Shown here piece after piece: positions 33,401-45,429 of a stretch of DNA of 64,000 nt. The stretch is from Liolophura sinensis (taxonomy: Eukaryota; Mollusca; Polyplacophora; Chitonida; Chitonidae), in contig NC_088306.1 in NCBI RefSeq assembly GCF_032854445.1, forward strand, positions 22,415,764 to 22,479,763, read 5' to 3'. The notes beneath the pieces are model-generated. The model was not told the DNA's origin, made no database searches, and saw only the letters and a program-made list of their open reading frames with translations. The position numbers were made by a program, and so were the translations under genes. Position 1 is the first letter of the stretch. Each line of letters begins with the position of its first letter.

Positions 33401-36400
33401 AGGAATAACCTAATTTTATGCACAAAGGTCGCGTCTACTGTTGTGGGCAGCTGTTGGTTGTACTTAAGCGAAATGAGCAAGGTACCGGTATGCGAAAAAT
33501 CCGAGGTGTAGCCATACATCCTTTTATTATATCCTAAATATTCACAGAGGACAAATAATATTATATCCTATACACAAAGCAAAGTGAAACTACAACGGGG
33601 GGCGGTGGGTGAGTGTGTGTCTGTCTGTGTGCCAGACATGTTCCTGGTTGTGTGTGTGTGTGTGGGGGGGGGGGGCATGCATGTTTCCGGCGATGTCCTC
33701 TACATTCCGAAACATCCTTGCTTAACGCGTTTGGATTAAATTCCATTTCGCTTATACGACGGCGGCCAGCATTATCGTGGGAGGAAACCGGGCAGAGCCA
33801 TGGGGGAAACCCATGACCATCCGGGGGGGGGGGGGGTGCTGGTAGACCTTCCCATGTGCGGCCGGAGAGGAAGCCAGCATGTAGGTTGTTCAATAGTTAT
33901 AAAGTTCAAATTGCGTTCCACTCCGTATATTCCCCAATACTCGTTACTCATCTTTTTCTAGTCTTTGCCCTAAGGAAGATAATGTAGCCAAGAATCAGTA
34001 CAGACATGCATACGCTTGGCTTTGTACGTCGTACTTAATGTTTTAATCAAATAACGACGAGAAGTCATTCCGTGTGTGTTGGTGTACATATACTGTAACA
34101 TAGCGAGTACCTAAAACTGAAACGTCTTGCACTGTTTGCGGAACAACTATGCGGAACGGAACAATTGGTGTTGATGGTGTCCGCTCGGAGAAGCTAGTTA
34201 TCAGTGATCAGTTACATTTGTTTACAGTGAACTCTATAGATGGTTTGCAACACGCGGATGTTCGTGAGTTTAAACCGGGCCCTGTCCGGTTTCCACACAA
34301 CATAATGTACGGCGTAAAACACCAGCCAAATAAATAAATAGATATAGATGGTTTGCAATGTCAGCCATGCAATGAGGTAAGTTTGTGTATTGCCCACTGG
34401 GTGTCTATTGGTAGAAGTGTCATAAATTGGGCAAAGACCCTTGGCTTGTAAGAGCATACAATGGGTAGCCAAGAAACAAACTTATCTCAAAGATGGCTGC
34501 CATTGCAAACCATCTATAATCAAACTAGCAGTTCCCAATGGCCGCTGGCCATACTCAAGGGCATACGCACAAAAGGTGCATCGCCAGTATTATGCTACGG
34601 GGCTATTAGCCTACGTATATACTTAAACAATGTTGGAAATAATGTACGGCTCCTATGTTTTCGCAGCCCATTTGAAACGCCCGGGCATGTCTAAACAGAA
34701 AGGATCATAATCGATGGTACATGATAAGGGCTGCACTGAGCGGACATCCCGCTCTGACCCACAGGCCTGGGTGCGTCAGTAGTGTGACAAATACTCATAG
34801 ACAGTTATAATGGGCAAACCAAGCCCCGCTCTGACACACAGGCCTAGGTGCGTCAATGGTGTGACAAATACCCATAGACTGTTATAATGGGCAAACCAAG
34901 CTCTTCCCACCCTTATCGACCAGGCTAACATATGGATGTAGAAACACCATTTGTTACACCATGCGTTACATGCACATGAAAAAATTTAATGCCACTGTAG
35001 TTACGTGGACATGAATGCCACGACAACATAATACCATTGTAGTTACGTGGACGTGAATGCTACGATAGCATAATGCCATTGTAGTTACGTGGACCTGAAT
35101 GCCACGGCAACATAATGGCATTGTAGTTACGTGGACAACATAATGGCATTGTAGGGTTTTCGTTTCAAGCCTATAGCCTGGCCTTTATTGGTCTCTTTGA
35201 CTTTGGACTTTGACTGGCCGCACTTATTCAGAAAACAGATAACAATAACAGGGCCTGTTAATTATCTGCACAGATTAAAAGCCTACCTCTATATTGTAGA
35301 TGTTTAAAACACATATCTGTATTATTAACACATTTGGATTAGGTCAGGAATTTTTGTCTGAAATCATCGCTGATTCATACAAGATATAGATATGAACTCT
35401 CAATCTGCATCTTCAGTCTCTGAAAGGGATTTTGATCTGGACCTGTTTTTGTGATTTAAGATACTGTAGTCTGACAATTGGACAGAAATGACTGATATCA
35501 TTATGCCATGACTGAAATTATTGATGAGAAAGTGTTTCCTTGCTTTGTTCATTTAGTGCTTACAGTATTGTATACACTCATATGTTTGCACTTAAGTTGG
35601 AACATTTGAATTGCTGAAATGTGATGACTGCATTTACTGCAAAGACACAGTTTCTTGCTGTTAATTATTGATGACTCCAATGTCAGCACATAACAGCAGG
35701 GCATGTGCATGTATACTCTTTATGAGGAAGAAAAAAGACACACACAAGTAAAAAATGATATTTACTATGTCTGAAACTTTCTTATGTGCTCATTTACTAC
35801 TTAGAATTGTGTATATACATGTAGGCTCTAAAATAAACTCAGATAGCCTCTCAGAACATCTAGACTCCAAGAGCTTCAACCAATGATGGATCTCCAAACA
35901 TCCTCCTACTTTTGGGCAGCAGCCTGCTACTTCAAAACAAAATGAATACCCCGTATTGTATTTACGTGCACATGAATGCCATGACAACTTAATGTTATGG
36001 TAGTGAAGTGCACATGAACGCCATGGCAACTGAATATATTTTTAGCTACTTCCAACGACGTATAGTTCTAATCCCACAAATAATTAACAACGATTTCTAT
36101 AACACGTGTTTTGCATTAAAAGTATTTACTTTACAAAGGTTTATAACGTTCTGCGTTAACACCTGTGTAGGTTGGATACGTAGCAATATCAGTTTACAGT
36201 ATCTGTAGTATGCAGTCACTGTTTACAGTACCCAGTGTGCAGTGTTAAGGCGCTGGTACATTTACCATAGTCTCAAACGACTCGGATACCCACAAGAAAG
36301 CAACCAAGAGAACGGTCAAATAATCCCATAGGGTCGAATCAACAATGGCTTTCTAAACGGCACTTCAGTTAACGTTCTCAGATAAAGTGGAGCGTAGCGC

Positions 36401-38619
36401 GACAGGTGAAGTTACTTGTGCAAATGTTTATCAACTTTATCAGTGTTTAAGTCACCCACCACCACAACAGGATTGTTGGTTGCTCAGACATTGCGGCTGA
36501 TGTGCTAAACCTACATAGGAGTGGCCGTTACTATGGTAAAACCTTACCGATAGTGGCATTCGAAACTGAAGTTTGGTCACGAACATAAAAAAATGCCGGT
36601 AGTTGTTTACTCAGGGCTGTGTATTTTTCTGTGATCTATAACCCGGGTCACTGAGGTACTGTCAACAAATTCCTGAGTACAAAGTCAAACAACGCTCAGC
36701 AGACGACGTAATGGACGCAGAAAATGGGCTTCTGTATGAAAGAATGTCGGTCGCATAATATATGCGTTGCAGTGGGGATAACGTGAAAATCTCCCGCTCA
36801 TTATTCCTTGTGATCGGTTTCTGGTAAACCCATAATCCTAAGAAGATTTGCCACCTTATTATATATACCCAGGACTGAGCGCTGAGCGGGTAGTGAATGA
36901 CAGGGAACAGGGGGTTGCGTGAGCCAGGGTGGGGTCAACTACATTATACTATCGTTGATGCCTGTCTCGAAGGCTATCTCTAAATGGACGACAACAAAAA
37001 CTCGTGCCACGCTCCAGCGGAGTCATCGGCGCTGGCCGGTGTCTAAATCAACCCGCTGTGGTCATTTCGCCATTGTACATGGCATGCTGGTGCAATTGTT
37101 ATATAGATCAGTGAGGTTGTACTACTGTACGCTCTTTCATATTCAGCCAATTCGTTTAGGTTTTCCTTTGTGTTTAATATAAAAACCATTTCCAGATTTT
37201 CCGAATGAGAAGCCGGAATTTTGGAGTTACTGACGAAGTTTTCAGTCAGCGCGTGGGCGTGAGTTCGTGAACATGTACATTCGGCACAGATTGAATCAAC
37301 ATGCATCTAATGGCTAAAAAGTCGTTTTACGAGCTGACTTGAAATCTTGAGGCCTGTGATTTTTTAATGTGCCTTACAAACTATATGCTTTGTTTGGTTT
37401 TCAAAAACTCTAAATATCTATAATTTTTGAACAAATACCACCACCACCACCCTCTACCCCTAAACATTATCTCTGTACAATAAACAGTGTTTATCTGCTT
37501 TTTAAATACATTTTGTGGGGGCGATTTTATTATTGTACATAATTAAAACATACGTCTGAACTTAGTTGAACGAACACATGTTACATGTTACAATATGATA
37601 ATAATGGGGCTATAATGTGTGTACATAACAGGTTGTGCACACTACAATGTTGTCAGCACCTGACAACGACCAAATATTGTTTGTCCCACATTACTACGCC
37701 GAGCATGACAAACCCCAGCCGTTGTTTTCGTCATATTATCGTTTGAAATCGATGCTGCTGGAATAATTTCTGGCACTTAAAACATGCAGCATGCTGTAGG
37801 TACGATAAACACAAATATCCTACGTGTTGGTAGGGTAGTCTGATACGTACTGACGGGACGCATCGATACATTATAAATGCACACCGCAATGCAACGCATT
37901 TGGTTAGGAAGCAGAGGTAAAGGCGAGTATTCCCATCTATGCATAATTTAATATACTGCATTTTACCTAAAATTTCGCACATGGCTAAGTTTCTCATTTT
38001 GCTCAATTTGCTTAGAAGATAGAATGATATCCACCTGGAAAAATGCAGGTTTCAACAATATTTTATGACCATTATTTCCCAATAAAAATGCATTTTTCGT
38101 CCACATATAAGGTCAAAATCCAGAAACGAAGTCATGGTATGTTAGATAGCAGCCAGATATTGACTCAGATACGCAGTTATTTCACCAATAGTGGTCTTGA
38201 GCAAGAATATACATGTAGAAACTATACAAACACATATAGAGCAGAATTTGACAATGAGGCGTCTCAGCCTCTATGGATTTTCAGTATAAGAACATACGCT
38301 TCCGCGTTTTCCTGTACAGTGTATTCTTGTAAGAAGAAATTTGTTGTAACTGTACAGTGTAGCCTTGTAACAAGAAATCGTACAGTGTAGTCTTGTAAGA
38401 AGAAATCTGATGTAACTGTACAGTGTAGTCTTGTAACAAGAAATCTGGTGTAACTGCATGCTTTAACCGACTTAACACAACAAATCCAAAATGTAAGAGA
38501 AGAAATGCGGACTTACCTCTGACCATAAGCCTTTCTGATTCCGTCCATATCATCAAGGACACGAGGACTGTGAGCGGAATTAGAATTGTAAGAATCTTAC
38601 ATTTCATCCCCTGCCCCAT
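30445..38619 (-). CDS. GT54 family beta-1,4-N-acetylglucosaminyltransferase (MGAT4-like)
   Basis: Three coding exons, 38619-38517, 32300-32139 and 31307-30445, join in phase 1 each time (donors GTAAGT and GTGAGT; acceptors TTTGTTTCAG and CTGTTACAG), giving 375 residues. Exon 1 encodes a short cytosolic end and a signal-anchor helix (residues about 9-25, ILTILIPLTVLVSLMIW), typical of a type II Golgi protein; a TGA lies upstream in frame. Exon 3 carries the family signatures: VKWRSKQNYDFAYLM (about 187-201), YYLQLEDDV (about 210-218, the acidic metal-binding region), LEFSELGFIAKLF and LFQHHGYYSSL. MGAT4 enzymes add a GlcNAc branch to the alpha-1,3 mannose arm of N-glycans. The protein is shorter than MGAT4A/B (over 500 residues): it stops soon after the catalytic region, with a lysine-rich end, so the usual C-terminal extension is missing. 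Paralogue and exact acceptor cannot be settled here. Confidence 0.92.
31450..31567 (-). repeat. V-SINE-like element, 3' half
   Basis: TTGGTGTTTTACGCCGTACT, CACTTATACGACCGCGGCCA and GGGAGGAAACTGGGCAGG match family A in reverse orientation. Confidence 0.85.
32525..32620 (-). repeat. V-SINE-like element, 3' part
   Basis: ATTTATTTGATTGGCGTTTT, CACTTATACGACGGCGGCAA and GAGGAAACCAGG mark the tail and core of family A. Confidence 0.8.
33735..33885 (-). repeat. V-SINE-like element with internal poly-G
   Basis: CGCTTATACGACGGCGGCCA, GGGAGGAAACCGGGCAGAGC and CTTCCCATGTGCGGCCGGAG are family A; a poly-G tract of about 12 bases interrupts the core. The copy at 41525-41805 has a similar G tract in a neighbouring position. 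Confidence 0.85.
34250..34341 (+). repeat. 5'-truncated V-SINE flanked by a 16-bp target-site duplication
   Basis: TATAGATGGTTTGCAA occurs directly before (34234-34249) and after (about 34345-34360) a segment with GGGCCCTGTCCGGTTTCC, GGCGTAAAACACCAGCC and AAATAAATAAATA. The insertion is therefore a genuine retroposition of a truncated copy. The reverse complement TTGCAAACCATCTATA also occurs at 34504-34519. Confidence 0.85.
34748..34901. repeat. 77-bp tandem duplication
   Basis: Two adjacent copies, each with CCCGCTCTGAC, ACAGGCCT, GTGTGACAAATAC and TTATAATGGGCAAACCAAGC, differ at about seven positions. Confidence 0.85.
34990..35155. repeat. 42-bp minisatellite, 3.5 units
   Basis: Units like CCATTGTAGTTACGTGGACG followed by TGAATGCTACGATAGCATAATG. 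Two diverged relatives occur at about 35955-36030 (ACGTGCACATGAATGCCATG), so the family was once wider. Confidence 0.85.
38310..38455. repeat. 38-bp minisatellite next to GT54 exon 1
   Basis: Three to four units like GTACAGTGTAGTCTTGTAAG followed by AAGAAATCTGATGTAACT, lying about 60-200 bp downstream of the exon 1 donor in the direction of transcription. The unit itself contains CTTGTAAGAAG, so donor-like GTAAGA steps occur on the opposite strand only. Confidence 0.85.
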
Positions 38620-39671
38620 GATCACAAATATTCGTCAATAACAGTGCTGTCCGGTTTCTAAAATGTGGCCCGCAGCTATACGGGACTGGCACAATTCCTC
38701 CAGCCGTGTCCAAAATTGATGTTTTGAATTCCTGCCGCCTAGATGGATCCACTTTTACAGTGCGTTTGCGTGTCGCATTCCCACGTGAAGCTTTTGCTTC
38801 TGTGCTTAATTTGAAGATCAACAGGTTCTGCGACTGTCGGCGAGTCTTAGGTCTTGGTGTACAGTTGGCTGGATTTATCACCTAGCCAGACAAACTTGTT
38901 TTGAAGCGCACCAATCAGCGCAGAGACCGTGCAGCCTCTAAGTGACTGGCTTATGACACTACTGTGTGGGTCGATCACCCTGGGAGGCGGGAGTTTTGGG
39001 GTAGCCGTTCCCCACCCTACCCATCCCGTCAACCTTCTTGGTATACAGGTGTTAATTTTATGTCCCTACCACCCCCCCCCCCCCACCCCACCCCCACCCC
39101 ACCCACCCTACCTACCCAGTGTAGGTTTACGGTAAAGGTGATTTCCCTAGCCCCCATGCAGTTTAGACGCTAGTATGAATACTCTTTTGATCCAAAGGGA
39201 ATGGGATTAAATGCAGCTGTTATAGCTTGGCCATCAAATCTCACACAGTTTACTTTCTCCCACTCGCTGACCACTTCCTCCCTGACACCCTACCCCGAAC
39301 CTAAGGTTTCCTTAATCTTAAAATTACACCCAGCACTGTCATTCTTGTATTACTCTCTACAACCATGCAGGTAGCTTGTGTGTCAGCTGTCAAAGCATAC
39401 AGCGCATGTCATGTTATAGCAGAAAAGACTTTGAGGGCAAAACTTAAAAGAAAGTTTTAAATGTTTACAATATATAACACTTTGGTAAGAAAATGCAAAT
39501 GTTATAAAATTTTACGTATTACATTTCCAGTTGCAATTAATTTAGTATTTTGCCAACCTCCAAACAGGTTTTGTGAATCCGCCGTAATGGTAATAAGTAT
39601 ATACTAATAGTTACGTCTCCTGCATTGCAAGACAAATGTTTTAGTCACATGGCTATATTCCGGTAAGCAAT

Positions 39672-39775
39672 TTATTTATTTGTTTGATTGGTGTTCTGCG
39701 CCGTACTCAAAAATATTTCACTTATAGGACGGTGGCCATTATTATAGGAGGAAGAAACCGGTCAGAGATTGCAGA
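39672..39775 (-). repeat. V-SINE-like element, 3' part
   Basis: TTTATTTGTTTGATTGGTGT, CGCCGTACTCAAAAATATTT and GAAACCGGTCAGAG match family A. Confidence 0.8.
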
Positions 39776-40439
39776 AACCTAACAAATTGGACGATATACA
39801 TGTACGTTGTTCTATGTGTGTTCATCATCAACTTAAGAAAGATTGCTTTCGTCATGAAGGTAAAAGCCGCATATGTTTACTCGATACCGCGGACATCCGG
39901 GTACTTCACTCATACGCGGTAGCGGCAATTAGACGACGAGGTGACGGATATCACAGGAAGGTATAGGGAAAGGAACAACACTGGACGATATTAAGGCGAT
40001 AATTATAGTGTGTAAGACAACAGAACAATGTGCACAGTACATATAAATTGTGGACGTTAACAAAACCTGGTTCTGGACTTATGGGGTCTTGAATAAGAGT
40101 TTTGTATCAACTCCAATATTATTTAGACAATGTTTTCGCCGCCCTGTGTGAGCAAGTATAACCGTGTTGGTACGAGTGAATCGGAAAATTCCCAGATGTC
40201 TCCAATACCTCATACTCGAATTAACAGAAACCAAAAGAAAATGGCACCCAAGTGAACTCTTCAAAATTGGCCCTGATCTCTTTCCTTGAGATAAATGTGA
40301 AGGACAAGAAGACATTATCAATAAATGCTTGTAAAACCTCCGATTTCATCCAAATCAATTAAGGGTTTGTTTGTTTTTGGGGTTTTTTTTTTACATGTTT
40401 GGTGGCAGTTTTGAGCTAAAGAGGGAATGGGGTGGGTAG

Positions 40440-40740
40440 GTGGAGGGGGAGGTGTCTGACTCGGTGGTACGTACAGTGTGCCACCCCACCCACTGGCGAA
40501 CAGTGGATGCTGTCACGGCCTTGGACAGGGAATTTCAGGACGTCCCCGTCTCATTATCGTGTTGGGGGCCTGTGTTGGTAATTGGCTGTCTGAAATACCC
40601 GTGGGATCCTTTGCTCAGTCTTACGTTTAATTGTATGTCACACGTTGGAAAGTTCGTCAGTGGTGCCCCAAAGATCCGTGGTTTAAACCAGGCCACAACG
40701 GTTTCCTCGACAAGGATAAAACTGACCGCAATGATATGAT
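40440..40740 (+). repeat. Dispersed repeat family E (SINE-like)
   Basis: GGACAGGGAATTTCAGG, GTATGTCACACG, AAGTTCGTCAGTG and CCAAAGATCCGTGGTTTAA recur in the same order at about 54260-54590, where an AAATAAATAAATAAA tail follows. The tRNA-like head is not clear, so SINE status is inferred. Confidence 0.6.
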
Positions 40741-41524
40741 CCGGAATATAAGGTTACAATCAAACAGGAAAAATATTCCAACATTTAATTACTAAAATAC
40801 AGGTGTACCTAAAAGAATTTAATTTTCCTGACGTTACACGTTTATAAAACGCAATCCGATTGGTCGAATTTTTGAGTTTATACTCCAATAAACCGAAAAA
40901 TATGAAACCACGCCCACGCAGGACTACTTTGTCTAAGAATAGAACTGAAAAATGGATTCACGGGTTTATACAATTTGCACAACGATTTTTTTCGTTCATG
41001 CCCCAATAAACCTAAAAAATATTACAGCCAGTCCTTAATAACTCTGGGTTCACCCCTCCCTGGCGGGAAAACCTATTGAAATCATTACGATATGATTAAC
41101 TTCAAACTTCAGTATCTCACCTAACTGCGTAATGTAGAGAAACATACCTCAGTAGTAACAGTACTGAACCCATGGCATAACTTTTGCTACATTGATATTT
41201 CATGTGATTTAAAGATCATGTGTAATTTTACAGGAAACCATGAAAATTCAGTCTCTTCAAAAACCGCTGATCTGGTCATGTTGTAAGTTGATTAAGATGT
41301 TACAAGAGTAGGCCTACTTTAATCCTAAAAAGTTTTGATTTCCGTATGCAAATTTGACTTCTGGCGCCATTTGTAACACGTCACCTGACTCATTTTTTAC
41401 TTTCTTCATATTTTACCCCACGGTAATGCAAATTTGCTCCTGTCAAATGCAACTTTGTGCGCTGAATCCAAAAGTATCAATACCTTTTCCCCGAAGTTTC
41501 AAGGTTTTACCGGAAGTGAGACAA

Positions 41525-41805
41525 AAGAGTAATTTATTTATTTGGTTCATGTTTTACGCAATACGCAAGAATATTTCACTTATACGACAACATCAAGCAT
41601 CATGGTGGTAGCAAACCGGACGGAGCCCAGCGAAAACCCACATTTGCAGGTTGCTGGAAGACCTTCCCATGTACGGCCGGGGTGGGGGGGGGGGGGGGAG
41701 GAAGACAGTATGAGCTGTATTTGAACTCTCAGCGACCGCACTGGTGAGAGGATCCTAGGTCATTGCGCCGCGCTGGTGTGTTACACCCCTCGGCCACGGA
41801 GGCTC
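41525..41805 (-). repeat. Nearly full-length V-SINE-like element
   Basis: It runs from the TTTATTTATTTGGTTCATGT tail through TTCCCATGTACGGCCGG and the B-box region (GAACTCTCAGCGACCGCA) to the tRNA-like head (GGCCACGGAGGCTCC). A poly-G tract of about 14 bases interrupts it at 41682-41698. Confidence 0.88.
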
Positions 41806-42224
41806 CACAAACAATGAAAATTACAGTCCGTTATGACTGAGCTCAAATCTAGCTTATGTCCCATTAGCAGTCGTTTTATTCTCCACATTTTGACGTCTTA
41901 TGTGGAATAATAGGAACTTACAGGTACATGAGATAGTTGGTTTAGCATATGCCATCGCTGTCAGCCATGTCACCTAAATTTATTAGCGGTCCATTTCGTC
42001 CCGGAACCATGATAAATTCAGTGGGGCGTGTCCCAACATTGTAAAATGCACCGTGTTCAGTCTATTTTCCGATATCCGCCATTTAGAAGATATCCCACAT
42101 TCCCTTTAGTTTTAAAACTATAAAGTATAGAATGATAGGACAAACATCAAAATGTAGCACGTGATACGGCCTTTATATATATGCGAACCGATCTGAGTTT
42201 GTTTTCTATAGATTTTTGAGTGCT

Positions 42225-42592
42225 TAGTGAGTGAGTGCTTGGGGTTTAACGTCGTACTCAACAATTTTTCAGTCATATGACGACGAAGGAATCATTAGGG
42301 TGCATGTACGTGTAATGTGCCTCCTTGTTGCAGGACGGATTTCCACCGCTCTTTTATTTAGTGCTGCTTCACTGAGACGACTTACCGAAGGCAAGTAAGC
42401 CGCCCCGCCCGAGCCATTATACTGATACGGGCCAACCAGTCGTTGCACTATCCCCTCCATGCTGAACCCCAAGCGAGGAAGTTACAACTTCCTCTTTTAA
42501 AGTCTTAGGTGTGACTCGATCAAGGATTGATCCTGGATCTACCGGTCCCGAAGCGGACGCTCTACCAACTGTGCTATCCGGGCCGGTATATA
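42225..42592 (-). repeat. Full-length SINE family B with 18-bp target-site duplication
   Basis: In minus orientation this copy starts with a tRNA-like head (CCGGCCCGGATAGCACAGTT, A-box, then GTAGAGCGTCCGCTTCGGG) and GGTCGAGTCACACC as a decayed B-box. The conserved central block follows, and it ends in ACGTTAAACCCCAAGCACTC plus ACTCACTAA. TATAGATTTTTGAGTGCT (42207-42224) and TATAGATTTTTGAATGCT (42593-42610) form the target-site duplication. It defines the family's full length at about 368 bp. Confidence 0.93.
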
Positions 42593-42892
42593 TATAGATT
42601 TTTGAATGCTGGAGACTGTGACCATTAGGGTAATAGGGTTGTCTTACATGGAAATGACATAATGCTCTTTCGATTCACTTAACATAAGATATCTTCCCTA
42701 CAGTGGAGAAGTAAATAAAATGATGCCAGACACAAGCTGTTAGATATTGCCTACATAAATGAAACTGACTATAGCCGTCAAACGTAGACACACAGACTAG
42801 GATAGGTCTAACTTGATCACAACTGCAATGTAGACCGTGCTCAGAAGATAAGACGTTGGAACTGAAATGCCTGCATTTTATTGTTAGTACAT

Positions 42893-44620
42893 GACAGAAC
42901 TGGCGAACTACGGTCCATTTAGCTGCCCGTCGACAGGGAATTGGGTGAGTAAATCACAGCGAAATAAAATAAACTGTGTATCACACGATCTTTAAGTTGC
43001 AACAACAACATAGCAGTCGAAGCCCAGCCCCAGGCCACATGGTTTGCTGTCCCTATTCCAAGCTTCTCCGGAAAATGGGAAGACTTTGAAACATTTTGTG
43101 AGCGATTTCAATCCTGTATGGAGGCTAACGCAATTACAGATGAAACAATCTTACTCATGACAATTCAGTGATGGGAAACTTCAATCAAGCCAGGTGAAAC
43201 TCCTTTATTATATTGGACAAATGATTCGGGTCAAAGCTCAGCTGGTTGCATCCGTTAACAGTGGCGACGGAGAAACAAGGGACTTAACTCTACTTGTTGT
43301 CCTTGGCAACTGGCCCGCCTTGCCTGGTCGTGAACTGGTTGCGACACTTTAAACCATGGAATCGATTCGACGGAAAAATCATTGGAAATAAACTCAGCCA
43401 AAAATGAATCCACAAAACCGGAAAATATCGGAACAGAATTTCTTAAATTATTCCAGGTGTACTAGGCCATATCAAAGGCCTACAAGTCAGCATAGATCTA
43501 CAGCCAGACGCCAAACCAGTATCCTGTAAAGCCAGACAAGTTCCATTCGCTCCAAGCGGAAAGGTGGAGGCTGAGACTGACCGTTTAAAAGCGGATGGTA
43601 TCAGCGAAAAGGTCAAGTATTCTCCTTGGGCGACGCATATCTTTCCAGTACTAAAGCCCAACGGCGAAATACACCTATGTGGAGGATACAAGGTCAGTGT
43701 GAATCGCTTCAGCACGCGAAACGTTTACCTCATTCCCAGAATGAAAGAACTTTTGCCAAATTTGAATGGTGGAGAAGAATTTACAAAACTTGATCTTCGC
43801 CACGCGTACCAGCAACTAGAGTTAGATGAACCATCCCAGATCCTAACTACTATAAACACTTCCAAAAGCCTCTTCAAGTACAACCGACTATCGTACGGTA
43901 TCAATACGGCTCCAGCAATTTCCCAAAGGGATTTGGAAATAACGCTGAAAGTACTTACATGTACATATTTTGGCGACATTCTGATCTCCGTAAAAATCAC
44001 ACACATCATGAACATAATCTCAACAAAGCTCCAAAAACGCTTGAGAACGCTGTTGCTCCCCTACAGGTCAGTAAGTGCAGATTTCTTCTATCGGAAGTTG
44101 ACTACCTGGGCGTGTGTGCCGACAGAGAGGGGCAGTACTCTACTGCAAAGAGAATCAGGGCAATTCAAGATGCTCCTGCGCCAGAAAATGTCACAGAGCT
44201 GAGGGCGTATTAAGGGCTTCTGACAACTTATGGTAAATTTATTCCAAACGTGTCCATTCGACTTGCTCCTTTGTATGATCTCCCGAAGAAGGGTAATCCT
44301 TGGCAGTGAACTGCTAAAGAGCACAAGCATTCAATCTCAGCAAACAGAGCCTTAGTGATTATCCGCTACTTGTACATTACGACCCTGACAAGCTAATCAT
44401 TTTGGCTTGTGACACCTCTGGGTATAGCATTGGTGCTGTTCTCCAGCATAAACGTAACAGAAATGAAGAACCCGTCGCATATGCTTCAAGAAGCCTCAAC
44501 AAAGCGGAGCGCAACTATTCACAAATAGAAAATGAAGGACTGGGTATTTGTTTTTGGCTTAACCTAGTTTTGACAGTCTTTGTGTTGCCCTTCTTATTTT
44601 CTGGCGCAGTGTAGGACTGT
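42893..44620 (+). pseudogene. Ty3/gypsy LTR retrotransposon relic (gag, protease end, RT, RNase H)
   Basis: Fragments occur in the order of a gypsy polyprotein, in changing frames. A Gag start lies at about 43000-43165 (FSGKWEDFETFCERF), and a protease-RT junction at about 43275-43345 (LLVVLGNWPALPGRE). The longest piece is reverse transcriptase, 43480-44010 (YSPWATHIFPVLKPNGEIHL, FTKLDLRHAYQQLELDEPSQ), continuing in another frame to about 44215 (PAPENVTELRAY). RNase H follows at 44402-44545 (LACDTSGYSIGAVLQHK, IAYASR-type motif). The catalytic YxDD box reads YFGD, with one aspartate lost, at about 43969-43980. Stops and frameshifts are numerous, most of gag and protease is deleted and no integrase is seen. 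TGGCGAACTACGG near 42901 could be a primer-binding site and TGTAGGACTGTAAC at 44611 an LTR start, but no matching LTR pair was found. The copy is dead. Confidence 0.9.
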
Positions 44621-45429
44621 AACACACACGAGACGAGACAAATTATTTAGATGGCATAGAACTTTTAAGATGGCGGACAACGAGGCTCATCCTCCGGATC
44701 AACCAATCAGAACGATCGCTTCATTCAGCGTCAACGCACATGTTGGGGACATCCTGTGTAACACCTAAGAGTTATGTCCCTTAGAGCAACATTGCTAATT
44801 ACCTACGATTGCTACATTTGCTTGTGCGAAGCTTTGCCATTGTAACAGTCCATTACTCAGCTTGTTTTCCGCATTTTTTATTTCTTATATTCTGTTTAGG
44901 ATGTATACTAGCATAAAGAGATACAGGAAAACTTCTCAGCTTTCTTCTTGAGACGTAAAAATTGTTCTAAACATAAGGCACAGTTTGTCAGCCGGAAAAT
45001 TAAGCAGTTTGCAGTTGTGGCTTCAACGGTGACAGTTGTCAGAAAATCTGTTGCCCGATGAGTTCGAATCATAATGGGAGGACTAAATAAGCTGGTAATC
45101 AAGAATATCTCACTTATACGAGGGTGGCCTCAAATAGGATGGTACAAAGCCAGGCAGAGCGCGGAGAGATAACCCAACAAGGAATCTGAACCATCTTTTC
45201 ATTTCCGCTTCGTTTGTAACGTAATGTAATTCCATGTCTACGTTAGGATATGATAATATGTGAAGTATCCAAATCACGGTTTAGACCGTCAATCTTGAAA
45301 ACAATATTGTTGAAATAACACAGCATAATTCCCACAGACCAGTGTGATTAATAAAATTAGCCTTTAAATACAGTACACATAATTTATATAAAGCCTTTAC
45401 TTGTTGAATGCTGAATGATTTTTTTTTTT

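Larger units (their letters stand above)
31308..38516 (-). other. Introns of the GT54 gene and their contents
   Basis: Intron 2 (31308-32138) holds a V-SINE part at 31450-31567 and a very diverged one near 31738-31850. Intron 1 (32301-38516) holds V-SINE fragments at 32525-32620, 33735-33885 and 34250-34341, a poly-G run at about 33140-33160, tandem duplications at 34.75-35.16 kb and the 38-bp array at 38310-38455. No further coding exon was found between the exons. Confidence 0.7.

Noticed and set aside
43564-44202. Intact reverse transcriptase gene (212-residue frame)
   Set aside because: The frame leaves the conserved RT sequence after about residue 135, the YxDD box is mutated and the remaining domains are in other frames: a pseudogene.
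44611-44950. 3' LTR of the gypsy relic
   Set aside because: TGTAGGACTGTAAC looks like an LTR start, but I could not find the same sequence upstream of the gag fragment, so the LTR was not annotated.
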